Source of the DNA: Rikenellaceae bacterium
GTDB lineage: Bacteria; Bacteroidota; Bacteroidia; Bacteroidales; UBA932
Direction of reading: 5' to 3'
NCBI GenBank assembly: GCA_003513895.1
Contig: DOSU01000104.1
Span: 1 to 6,864, forward strand
Length of the DNA stretch: 6,864 nt
Below are positions 1 to 5,940 of the stretch, piece by piece. The notes under the pieces were generated by a model. That model had not been told where the DNA came from. It was given only the letters and a program-made list of their open reading frames with translations, and ran no database searches. The stretch's first letter is position 1. Each line of letters opens with the position of its first letter. A program made the translations under genes and the position numbers.

Positions 1-1304
1 CGGATTTCATGACTCATGTTTGCAAGGAAGGAAGATTTTAATCTGTCGGATTCTTCGGCTCTCTCCTTTGCCACGATAAGCTCTTTCTCATTTTTCTCAA
101 GATTTTGCCTGAGGCGTTTATTTCTTGTATAAAGAAGTGCAAACATTACAGCAAAAAATATAAGAATCGCCAATCCCCCGGAAAGTGCAATCACGAATGT
201 TCTGTATTTACGGAGTTGAGGGTCTTCGCTGTCTATAAAACTTGAGTTTGCAGGGAGCTGGTCTGGTCGTACACCAAGTTCATCAACTTTCCTGCGGTCG
301 AAACTGAAATGATTTGCACTTTTTTCAAACTGAATAGCATTTTTGTCGCCATGATTGTATCTGGTAATCTGACGGGCAATCATTTCGGCATTTGCTCCAT
401 ATAGGGGTACATACCCCCCAATTGCCACACTTCCGATTCCGGATCCTGTTAGAGAGAAGATAGGGATATCGTTAATATTTTTAAAAAGTTCTTCAAGTGA
501 ATTTCTCAAAAAATACTGGCCCTCATTATTTACTCTCCAGGTTCCTATAAGTACGGCAGTATTTGCGGGAAGATTCTTTATGTTCTCTTTTGCCTGAGCA
601 GCAGAAACCCTACGACCGTCAATCCCAATATATTTAAGCTCAGGGAATGCTTCCATCTCTTTTCTCACCAGAGCAGTTAGCGAAGTTCCTCCATATGTAT
701 TATCCGTAATGAAAGCAATGTTTTTTGTGTCCGGATAGAAGCTCTTGATTAGTTTGATATTCTCCTTAACATCATAGGTATTTACAAATCCGCCGCAGGC
801 AAAATACTCCTGAGCCTTGCTCACCATATTTATCGCAAGGGGTCTCCATTCCGGATCATAGATAGTGTTAGGAAGATCTATTCCATTTTCGCTCACAAAA
901 GCGCTATAAACCGGTACGTTCTTAAATTGGCTTACTATTGAAGAATCTACAGACGCAAGATGAAGAAAAGATGCCCAGGACTCTTGTCCCAGCAGTATTA
1001 ATGCCTTAATATTCTTGTTGTTGTGTTTCTTAAGCAAATTGGCAATCTGCCCCGGCCAGGTATGAGCTTCGGTGTAGAAATTTTTACACCCCATGTCCTC
1101 TATGAGTACCTCAGCTTTGTCGTTCTCCTTAAGCAGGTTCACCTGAAATGAAGTAATAAAATCGGACATGCGCCGGGTATCCGGATTATAGGATGCAATT
1201 ATAAGATAGGCATCTGACTGATGACTTGTAGAGTCGTGAGCTGTAGCACTGTTTGACAATAAGAAGACAAGTGCAAGGATTAAAGTGTTTATCGATTTGA
1301 ACAT
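1..1304 (-). CDS. Sensor histidine kinase with periplasmic substrate-binding-like domain, N-terminal part (C-terminus beyond left edge)
   Basis: The ATG at 1304 opens 434 complete codons with no stop before the window edge. Residues 1-22 form a signal peptide with likely cleavage after ATA22. Residues about 30-355 look like the ABC substrate-binding-protein fold used as a sensor: an opening strand DAYLIIASYNP, then VLIGTW near 251-256 and a late GGYVPLYGANAE. Residues about 369-393 are one membrane helix, followed by a charged, coiled-coil-like linker (394-425). The sequence then reads SSFLANMSHEI, the HisKA H-box, with the phospho-accepting His at 432. It is therefore a membrane sensor kinase with a periplasmic input domain. 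Whether it is a hybrid kinase with receiver and AraC-type output cannot be seen. Cys73 and Cys170 are both periplasmic and could pair. The start lies 8 bp after the stop of the upstream membrane-protein gene, so co-transcription is likely. The ligand is unknown. Confidence 0.88.
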   Translation of the reverse strand, partial: MFKSINTLILALVFLLSNSATAHDSTSHQSDAYLIIASYNPDTRRMSDFITSFQVNLLKENDKAEVLIEDMGCKNFYTEAHTWPGQIANLLKKHNNKNIKALILLGQESWASFLHLASVDSSIVSQFKNVPVYSAFVSENGIDLPNTIYDPEWRPLAINMVSKAQEYFACGGFVNTYDVKENIKLIKSFYPDTKNIAFITDNTYGGTSLTALVRKEMEAFPELKYIGIDGRRVSAAQAKENIKNLPANTAVLIGTWRVNNEGQYFLRNSLEELFKNINDIPIFSLTGSGIGSVAIGGYVPLYGANAEMIARQITRYNHGDKNAIQFEKSANHFSFDRRKVDELGVRPDQLPANSSFIDSEDPQLRKYRTFVIALSGGLAILIFFAVMFALLYTRNKRLRQNLEKNEKELIVAKERAEESDRLKSSFLANMSHEI

Positions 1305-1312
1305 ATCTTTGT

Positions 1313-2317
1313 TTATGAACTCTTTCGTTTACTAATTGAGAAGCTTATAAGTGATATAAGTCCGCATACAAGCATTGTGAGGGCTTGTGATTCATGCGAA
1401 ATTGTTGCAAATATAACTCCTGTTGTTTGGGAGATGCCATAAACCGATGCAAGTGCAAGAGAAATAATTAAATGGTATGCACCGATTCCTCCCTGGACAG
1501 GTATAACCCATCCAAAACTTCCTACCATCATAAGAAAAAGCGCATCTGAAGCCCCAAGCCCCTTGTTCATTGAGGAGAAGGCCATTATGGATGTGTAACT
1601 CATGAGCCAGTAGCATGTCCACAGGAGTATTGTGTATATGAAAAACAGCCACTTTTGCGGCATTTTAAAACCTGACAACAACCCTTTGAGAACCCCTTTC
1701 ACTATATCTGCTATTTTCCTCAGAACAGGATGGCTTTGCCGGTATTTGTAAATGATGTACAGAAAAATCAGGAATGCCACAAGTGCCGAAGCCGCAATAA
1801 CTGCAAGGCCAATGGAAAAACGGGACTCCATTGATGCCAATATTTCTGTGTTAATGAAATTGCCAAAACTGTCCCAAAAAAAGAACAGAACTCCCAAAAA
1901 GACTATTCCGAGCGAAAACAAATCGATACTTCTTTCCAGAACAACTGTTCCGGCAACAGTCTCAAATGGCAACCCTGTTTTTCGCGTAATAACTCCGCAT
2001 CTGGCAAGTTCACCTGCGCGCGGAATTGCAAAGTTTGTGAGATATCCGATATTGATTCCGTCCCACGCATCTCTCCTTTTTATTTTTTTACCCAGTGGAA
2101 TCATAATGAGTCTCCAGCGCAGTGCCCGGATAAGGAAGGCGATAATGCCAATGATCATTGATAATCCAATCCAGCGAAAATCTGCCTCTTTTAGACCTTT
2201 TACAAAGTCTTCCCATTTAACTCCTTTGAACGAAAACCACAGCAAGAGTGCGGCCAGGCCAAGGAGAAGAATGTATTTAATTGCAGAATAAACGCTTTTT
2301 ATCGGGCTGTTTTTCAT
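1313..2317 (-). CDS. Flippase-like / lysylphosphatidylglycerol synthase transmembrane-domain family protein
   Basis: This 334-residue polytopic inner-membrane protein resembles the family that forms the membrane half of MprF/LPG synthases (also annotated UPF0104 or flippase-like domain, PF03706). Hydrophobic segments lie near residues 13-30, 48-64, 130-149, 169-190, 223-246, 257-275, 280-295 and 298-325. Family-like motifs are RALRWRL (64-70), NFAIPRAGELAR (95-106), VVLERSIDL (125-133) and PVQGGIGAYH (273-282). There is no soluble aminoacyl-transferase domain, so lysyl-PG synthesis itself is not expected. Stand-alone members are thought to handle or flip lipids, but the substrate here is unknown. 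Its ATG shares four bases with the panD stop (ATGA, 2314-2317), which implies translational coupling within the pan transcript. A function tied to pantothenate is possible but not shown by the sequence. Confidence 0.85.
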   Translation of the reverse strand: MKNSPIKSVYSAIKYILLLGLAALLLWFSFKGVKWEDFVKGLKEADFRWIGLSMIIGIIAFLIRALRWRLIMIPLGKKIKRRDAWDGINIGYLTNFAIPRAGELARCGVITRKTGLPFETVAGTVVLERSIDLFSLGIVFLGVLFFFWDSFGNFINTEILASMESRFSIGLAVIAASALVAFLIFLYIIYKYRQSHPVLRKIADIVKGVLKGLLSGFKMPQKWLFFIYTILLWTCYWLMSYTSIMAFSSMNKGLGASDALFLMMVGSFGWVIPVQGGIGAYHLIISLALASVYGISQTTGVIFATISHESQALTMLVCGLISLISFSISKRKSS

Positions 2318-2670
2318 GAGGCAACAAGTTTGTTTGTGTTGGAGTCCGGAAAGATTACTGATGGTTTAAATCCCAGAGCCTCTTCGGGAGTCATTTGCGC
2401 AAAAGCCATAATTATTACAAGGTCGCCGATGGAAAACTTATGTGCGGCAGCCCCGTTGATTCCAATTTTTCCACTCCCGCGCTCGCCTTTTATCACATAG
2501 GTCTCAATCCTCTCTCCATTGTTTATGTTTACGACTGCAACTTTTTCATTGGGAAACAGACCTGTCGCATCTATCAGATCCTCGTCTATAGTTATGCTTC
2601 CGATGTAATTTATATTTGCCTCGGTAACCCTGGCGCGGTGAATTTTGGACTTTAATATCTCAAGAAGCAT
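2314..2670 (-). CDS. panD: Aspartate 1-decarboxylase, pyruvoyl-dependent proenzyme
   Basis: PanD decarboxylates L-aspartate to beta-alanine, the amine half of pantothenate, in the cytoplasm. The product is 118 residues (E. coli 126). The self-cleavage site Gly24-Ser25 sits in NYIGSITID, and Ser25 should become the pyruvoyl group of the alpha chain. Known active-site and processing residues all line up with E. coli numbering: Lys9, His11, Tyr22, Arg54, Thr57, Tyr58 and Asn72 (in INGAAA). The enzyme therefore looks intact. It starts 1 bp after the panC stop and its TGA overlaps the next gene's ATG, so it is the second gene of a tight operon. The start has no Shine-Dalgarno sequence, normal for Bacteroidota. 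No PanZ-like maturation factor is encoded in the window, so cleavage is presumably autocatalytic. Confidence 0.97.
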   Translation of the reverse strand: MLLEILKSKIHRARVTEANINYIGSITIDEDLIDATGLFPNEKVAVVNINNGERIETYVIKGERGSGKIGINGAAAHKFSIGDLVIIMAFAQMTPEEALGFKPSVIFPDSNTNKLVAS

Positions 2671-2671
2671 C

Positions 2672-3547
2672 TTATTTCAGTTTTATATTATCGATTAATC
2701 TCACATCTCCTGCATAAACTGCAGTGCACAATTGAATGTCTTGTGCATCTTCCCAGTTTTTAACAATTTGCAAATTTAATGTATTTACGATTTCTACGTA
2801 TTCTGTTTTCAAAAGCGGCTCTTTTTCAATCTCTTCTATAGTAAGCAATGCAAGAGCAGCCGGCGTGATATCTTTACTTTTATTGTCGGAATTATGTTGC
2901 AAAATATGAGCCGCTATTTGCTGAGCATTTTTAAGAGCTCTGTTTATTGATGGCGCTGCCTTGCGACAGTCGGGGGTGAGCAGTGTGTTACGGGAACTCA
3001 TTGCAAGACCGTCCGGTTCACGGAGGGTGGGGCAGGCTACAATCTCAACAGGATACCCCAACTCAATAGTAAGGTATTTAATTATCGAGAGCTGCTGAAA
3101 ATCTTTTTCCCCAAAAAATGCATATTCTGGTTTTACTATGTCGAACAGCCTTGTAACTACCTGGGCAACTCCGTTAAAGTGTCCCGGTCTCTTTGGTCCC
3201 TCACCGGTCTTGTCCAGGCCTCCGAAATCGAAGACTCTTGAATCGACTGCCGGATAAATATCTTCTACCCGAGGGACGAAAACAATTGATGCTCCGGCCT
3301 CAGAGAGTAACCTGCAATCCTCGTCTATAGTACGGGGGTAACGTGATAAATCCAGAGGATTATTAAACTGTGTGGGATTAACAAAAATGGATACTACAAC
3401 AGTTTTTGTGTATTTGAGAGCATTCTCCACAAGAGATATGTGGCCTTTGTGCAGTGCACCCATAGTTGGTACAAATCCAAGCTCGCAATCTTTTGGCAGT
3501 GAGGCAAGAGCCTTGTTGAAATCGGCCAAAGTGCAACAAACAATCAT
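2672..3547 (-). CDS. panC: Pantothenate synthetase (pantoate--beta-alanine ligase)
   Basis: PanC joins (R)-pantoate and beta-alanine through a pantoyl-adenylate intermediate, giving pantothenate, AMP and PPi. The 291 residues match the family's usual 280-290. Motifs in order are PTMGALHKGH (27-36, the HxGH nucleotide-binding signature with His33 and His36), FVNPTQF (55-61), RPGHFNGV (120-127), GEKDFQQL (146-153) and REPDGLAMSSRN (176-187, the KMSKS-like region). The C-terminal dimer domain has a slightly long, polar linker around 212-230. It is the first gene of the leftward unit and is followed 1 bp later by panD, whose product supplies its beta-alanine. A good -7 promoter element lies 15 nt upstream of the start. 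The start is fixed by the usual short N-terminal strand before the PTMG motif. Confidence 0.97.
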   Translation of the reverse strand: MIVCCTLADFNKALASLPKDCELGFVPTMGALHKGHISLVENALKYTKTVVVSIFVNPTQFNNPLDLSRYPRTIDEDCRLLSEAGASIVFVPRVEDIYPAVDSRVFDFGGLDKTGEGPKRPGHFNGVAQVVTRLFDIVKPEYAFFGEKDFQQLSIIKYLTIELGYPVEIVACPTLREPDGLAMSSRNTLLTPDCRKAAPSINRALKNAQQIAAHILQHNSDNKSKDITPAALALLTIEEIEKEPLLKTEYVEIVNTLNLQIVKNWEDAQDIQLCTAVYAGDVRLIDNIKLK

Positions 3548-3559
3548 TAAGTAAAAATT

Positions 3560-3591
3560 TTTGCAAACCTACGAAAAAATATGAACTTTGC
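3560..3591 (+). promoter_or_regulatory. Predicted adenosine kinase promoter (Bacteroidetes type)
   Basis: TTTG at 3560-3563 matches the -33 element. After a 19-bp spacer comes GAACTTTGC (3583-3591), which matches the TTTG core of the -7 element but lacks its leading TA. The predicted transcription start falls at about 3595-3596, right at the ATG chosen here for the kinase and downstream of the alternative ATG at 3581. The -33 element shares base 3563 with the -7 element of the opposing panC promoter. The match is weaker than panC's. Confidence 0.45.
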
Positions 3592-3594
3592 AGA
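3563..3594 (-). promoter_or_regulatory. Predicted panC operon promoter (Bacteroidetes type)
   Basis: On the minus strand a perfect -7 element TAGGTTTGC (3571 down to 3563) matches TAnnTTTG. Exactly 19 bp upstream is TCTG (3594 to 3591), a three-of-four match to the -33 TTTG. Transcription would begin near 3558, leaving a short A/T-rich leader of about 11 nt before the panC ATG. It overlaps the adenosine-kinase promoter on the other strand. This is a consensus match only; no transcript data are available. Confidence 0.6.
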
Positions 3595-3595
3595 T

Positions 3596-4588
3596 ATGAA
3601 ATCAATATTAGGAATAGGCAATGCCTTAACAGACATCCTCGCAGTTCTGGAGGACAATACATTACTAAATACTTATCACTTGCCAATTGGCAGTATGCAG
3701 CACGTAGACAGGGAAACCGGTGACAAAATCTGGCAAACGCTTAAACCAATGGGCGTTCAGCTTGTTGCAGGAGGATCTTCTGCCAATACTATTACCGGAA
3801 CTGCAGTTCTTGGGATGCCGAGCGCATTTATCGGAAAGGTTGGAGACGATGAGCTTGGCTCGCTGTTTCAGTCGGATCAGGCCCGGAACGGAATAAAATC
3901 TACGCTTCTTAAGGGTAAAGCAGCTTCGGGCAGGGCTATGGTATTTATTACCGGAGCCAATGCCGAGAGAACTTTCGCTGTTTATCTCGGAGCTGCAATT
4001 GAGCTGGTTCCGGAAGATCTCTCAATTGAGATGTTCATGGGTCACGACTATTTCCATATAGAGGGATATCTGGTTCAAAATCAGGATTTGGTGCGCAGGT
4101 CAGTTGAGCTTGCAAAAGAGGCTGGGATGATTATCTCCATAGACATGGCAAGCTACAATGTGGTAGAGAGCAATGATGCCTTTTTGCATGACATTATTGA
4201 AAAATATGTAGACATTGTTTTTGCCAACGAAACAGAGGCCGAAGTTTTCGCAAAAATGAAACCAAGAGAAGCACTGGACGAAATAGCCAAGATTTGCAAA
4301 ATCGCAGTAGTTAAGATTGGCAAAGACGGTTCAATGGTAAAAAGCGGAGATGAATACCACTTTATTGAGGCCTGGCCTGCAGATACTATTGATGCAACCG
4401 GTGCCGGCGATATCTATGCTGCCGGATTTTTATTTGCCCATGCCAACGGACTCTCTCTAAAGGAGTGTGGCGATGTAGGGTCAATTGTTGCTGCCAAGGT
4501 TGTTGAGGTTATAGGTCCAAAGATTGATATTCCGCGCTGGAAACTGGCCAAGCAGGAAATCCGTGATTATTGCGAGTTGCTGAAATAA
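3596..4588 (+). CDS. Adenosine kinase-like PfkB-family sugar/nucleoside kinase
   Basis: A ribokinase/PfkB-fold cytoplasmic kinase, probably converting adenosine plus ATP to AMP plus ADP in purine salvage. In the 330-residue form chosen here it opens MKSILGIGNALTDILA, the usual first strand. Further family features are GGSSANT (59-65), the NETEAEVF segment (211-218) and DATGAGD (266-272), with anion-hole GAG and catalytic base Asp272. An in-frame ATG at 3581 would add five residues (MNFAD). I prefer 3596 because family members as I recall them start just before the I-x-G-x-G-N-A-L strand, and because the predicted -7 box overlaps codons 1-4 of the longer form. Substrate assignment rests on family resemblance, and another nucleoside or sugar is possible. 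It is divergent from panC and ends 2 bp from the convergent deoxynucleoside kinase gene. Confidence 0.87.
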   Translation: MKSILGIGNALTDILAVLEDNTLLNTYHLPIGSMQHVDRETGDKIWQTLKPMGVQLVAGGSSANTITGTAVLGMPSAFIGKVGDDELGSLFQSDQARNGIKSTLLKGKAASGRAMVFITGANAERTFAVYLGAAIELVPEDLSIEMFMGHDYFHIEGYLVQNQDLVRRSVELAKEAGMIISIDMASYNVVESNDAFLHDIIEKYVDIVFANETEAEVFAKMKPREALDEIAKICKIAVVKIGKDGSMVKSGDEYHFIEAWPADTIDATGAGDIYAAGFLFAHANGLSLKECGDVGSIVAAKVVEVIGPKIDIPRWKLAKQEIRDYCELLK

Positions 4589-4590
4589 CT

Positions 4591-5205
4591 CTAAAACAAA
4601 CCGTGCAGCTGAGCATCCACCCGGTCTATTACCTGGCTAAGGTCATCTGTGCGGTCTTCGAATTTATTTTCGTCCACATCTACAATCAGAACTTTGCCGT
4701 CTTTGTATTCTGCAATCCATTGCTCGTAACGGTCATTTAGCCCGGAGAGGTAGTCTATCCGGATTCCGCTTTCGTACTCGCGGCCTCTTTTATGAATCTG
4801 AGAAACGAGGTTTGGGATAGAAGAACGAAGATAAATCAAGAGTTCAGGCGGTTTTACCAGCGAGAGCATCAGGTCAAAGAGTGAGTTGTAATTTTCGAAA
4901 TCCCGGCTGGACATTAATCCCATTGCGTGGAGATTAGGGGCAAAAATACGGGCATCTTCATATATTGTGCGGTCCTGTATTACGTCAATTTTGTTGCGTT
5001 CTATCTCTACAAGCCCTTTGAAGCGCTCTTTAAGAAAGTATATCTGCAAGTTAAATGACCATCGCTGCATATCGTTGTAGAAGTCGGACAGGTATGGGTT
5101 GTTGTCCACCTCTTCGTATTTCGGTTCCCATCCGTAATGTTTTGACAATAATCTGGTGAGGGTTGTTTTTCCGCTCCCTATATTTCCGGCAATGGCAATA
5201 TGCAT
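4591..5205 (-). CDS. Deoxynucleoside kinase (dNK family)
   Basis: A 204-residue cytoplasmic kinase of the dCK/dGK/dNK family (PF01712) that transfers phosphate from ATP to the 5'-hydroxyl of deoxynucleosides for dNTP salvage. Visible features in order are the P-loop GNIGSGKT (7-14), EEVDNNPYL (31-39, with the acidic residue region that contacts the sugar), FNLQIYFL (51-58, with the base-contacting Gln54), DRTIYED (78-84, the DRS-type motif with catalytic acid/arginine) and the Arg-rich lid RGREYE (140-145). The length suits the bacterial dAdo/dGuo kinases. Whether it prefers purine or pyrimidine deoxynucleosides cannot be told from these motifs. It is a single-gene unit as far as seen: divergent from pcm and convergent with the adenosine-kinase gene, with only 2 bp between stops. 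Confidence 0.92.
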   Translation of the reverse strand: MHIAIAGNIGSGKTTLTRLLSKHYGWEPKYEEVDNNPYLSDFYNDMQRWSFNLQIYFLKERFKGLVEIERNKIDVIQDRTIYEDARIFAPNLHAMGLMSSRDFENYNSLFDLMLSLVKPPELLIYLRSSIPNLVSQIHKRGREYESGIRIDYLSGLNDRYEQWIAEYKDGKVLIVDVDENKFEDRTDDLSQVIDRVDAQLHGLF

Positions 5206-5244
5206 AATGGTAATTTTAAGTGTAGGTTGTATGCGTTCTCTTCT

Positions 5245-5253
5245 GCAAATTTA
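5245..5253 (-). promoter_or_regulatory. Predicted -7 promoter element of the deoxynucleoside kinase gene
   Basis: The minus strand reads TAAATTTGC, a perfect TAnnTTTG match. It lies 39 nt before the dNK start codon, giving a leader of roughly 35 nt. At a 19-bp spacing the -33 position reads GCAA rather than TTTG, so only the -7 half is supported. Confidence 0.45.
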
Positions 5254-5267
5254 AGAAAATCTTTTAG

Positions 5268-5276
5268 TAATTTTGC
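5268..5276 (+). promoter_or_regulatory. Predicted -7 promoter element of the pcm operon
   Basis: TAATTTTGC matches TAnnTTTG perfectly and its last base is three bases before the pcm ATG at 5280. The predicted transcription start therefore falls at or next to the start codon, implying a leaderless or nearly leaderless mRNA. No TTTG occurs 19 bp upstream; the nearest candidate is TCTG at 5242-5245 with a long 22-bp spacer. Confidence 0.45.
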
Positions 5277-5279
5277 GGA

Positions 5280-5924
5280 ATGTTAGATTCTTTACAACAC
5301 AAAGGACGGCGCAAACAGCTCGTTGACCTAATATCTCAAAAGTACAATTTTGACCCTGCTATTCTTGACGCAATGAACAAGGTTCCGCGTCACATGTTTC
5401 TTGAATACGGGCTGGACCATCTTGCATACCTCGACAAACCTCTGCCCATTGGCGCAGGGCAAACAATTTCCCAACCGTTTACTGTTGCAATTCAAACCCA
5501 GCTTCTTGGTCTGAAGAAATGGGAAAAAGTGCTCGAGATTGGTACGGGATGTGCATACCAAACAGCAGTTCTTGCACAAATGGGATACAGGGTATACAGC
5601 ATCGAGCGTCAGAAATCGCTGTATATGCTGGCCCAGCAAAACCTTTCCAACCTGGAATTTCACAATCCGGTGTTGTTTCACGGAGACGGGTTTGCAGGCT
5701 TGCCAAAGTTCGCCCCTTTTAAGGGAATCCTTATTACCTGCGGAGCACCTGAAGTTCCCCAAAAACTTCTTGAGCAACTTTCTATTGGGGGAAAACTGGT
5801 AATTCCGCTTGGTGTAGAAACCCAAACAATGCTGGTTATAGAAAGAACCGGGCCGGATGAGTACAATACAACTGAACACGGGGAGTTTAAATTTGTTCCT
5901 ATGTTGGAGGGAACAGAAAACTAA
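5280..5924 (+). CDS. pcm: Protein-L-isoaspartate O-methyltransferase
   Basis: Pcm uses S-adenosylmethionine to methylate L-isoaspartyl residues in aged proteins, starting their repair to aspartate. The 214 residues fit the family (E. coli 208). The N-terminal region carries VPRHMFL (35-41) and the substrate-site motif GAGQTISQPF (58-67). SAM motif I follows as VLEIGTGCAYQTAVLA (84-99), then YSIER (106-110), HGDG (134-137), ILITCGAPEVP (150-160) and the terminal FVPML (205-209). Motif I normally reads GTGSGYQTA or GTGCGYQTA, so Ala92 replaces a usual glycine. The rest of the domain is intact, and activity is likely but not certain. It leads a rightward unit with the MBL-fold gene 16 bp downstream. 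The start is supported by the -7 box just before it and by the match in N-terminal length. Confidence 0.95.
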   Translation: MLDSLQHKGRRKQLVDLISQKYNFDPAILDAMNKVPRHMFLEYGLDHLAYLDKPLPIGAGQTISQPFTVAIQTQLLGLKKWEKVLEIGTGCAYQTAVLAQMGYRVYSIERQKSLYMLAQQNLSNLEFHNPVLFHGDGFAGLPKFAPFKGILITCGAPEVPQKLLEQLSIGGKLVIPLGVETQTMLVIERTGPDEYNTTEHGEFKFVPMLEGTEN

Positions 5925-5940
5925 AAGAAATATATTTTAA

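Noticed and set aside
1944..1960. Perfect 6-bp inverted repeat ACTGTT / AACAGT with a 5-base loop, a possible hairpin or operator
   Set aside because: It lies inside the conserved VVLERS region of the flippase-like gene, has no T-run, and is short enough to occur by chance.
1752..2291. Open frame of 179 codons on the plus strand
   Set aside because: It is antisense to the flippase-like gene, has a low-complexity basic composition with no recognisable domain, and the minus-strand gene explains the stretch fully.
3378..3686. Open frame of 102 codons crossing the panC/adenosine-kinase gap on the minus strand
   Set aside because: It overlaps two well-supported genes and both predicted promoters, and its product is a Cys-rich shadow of panC in another frame.
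5328..5879. Open frame of 183 codons on the minus strand
   Set aside because: It is antisense to pcm, whose motifs are unambiguous. The translated product is Cys/Lys-rich without any family resemblance.
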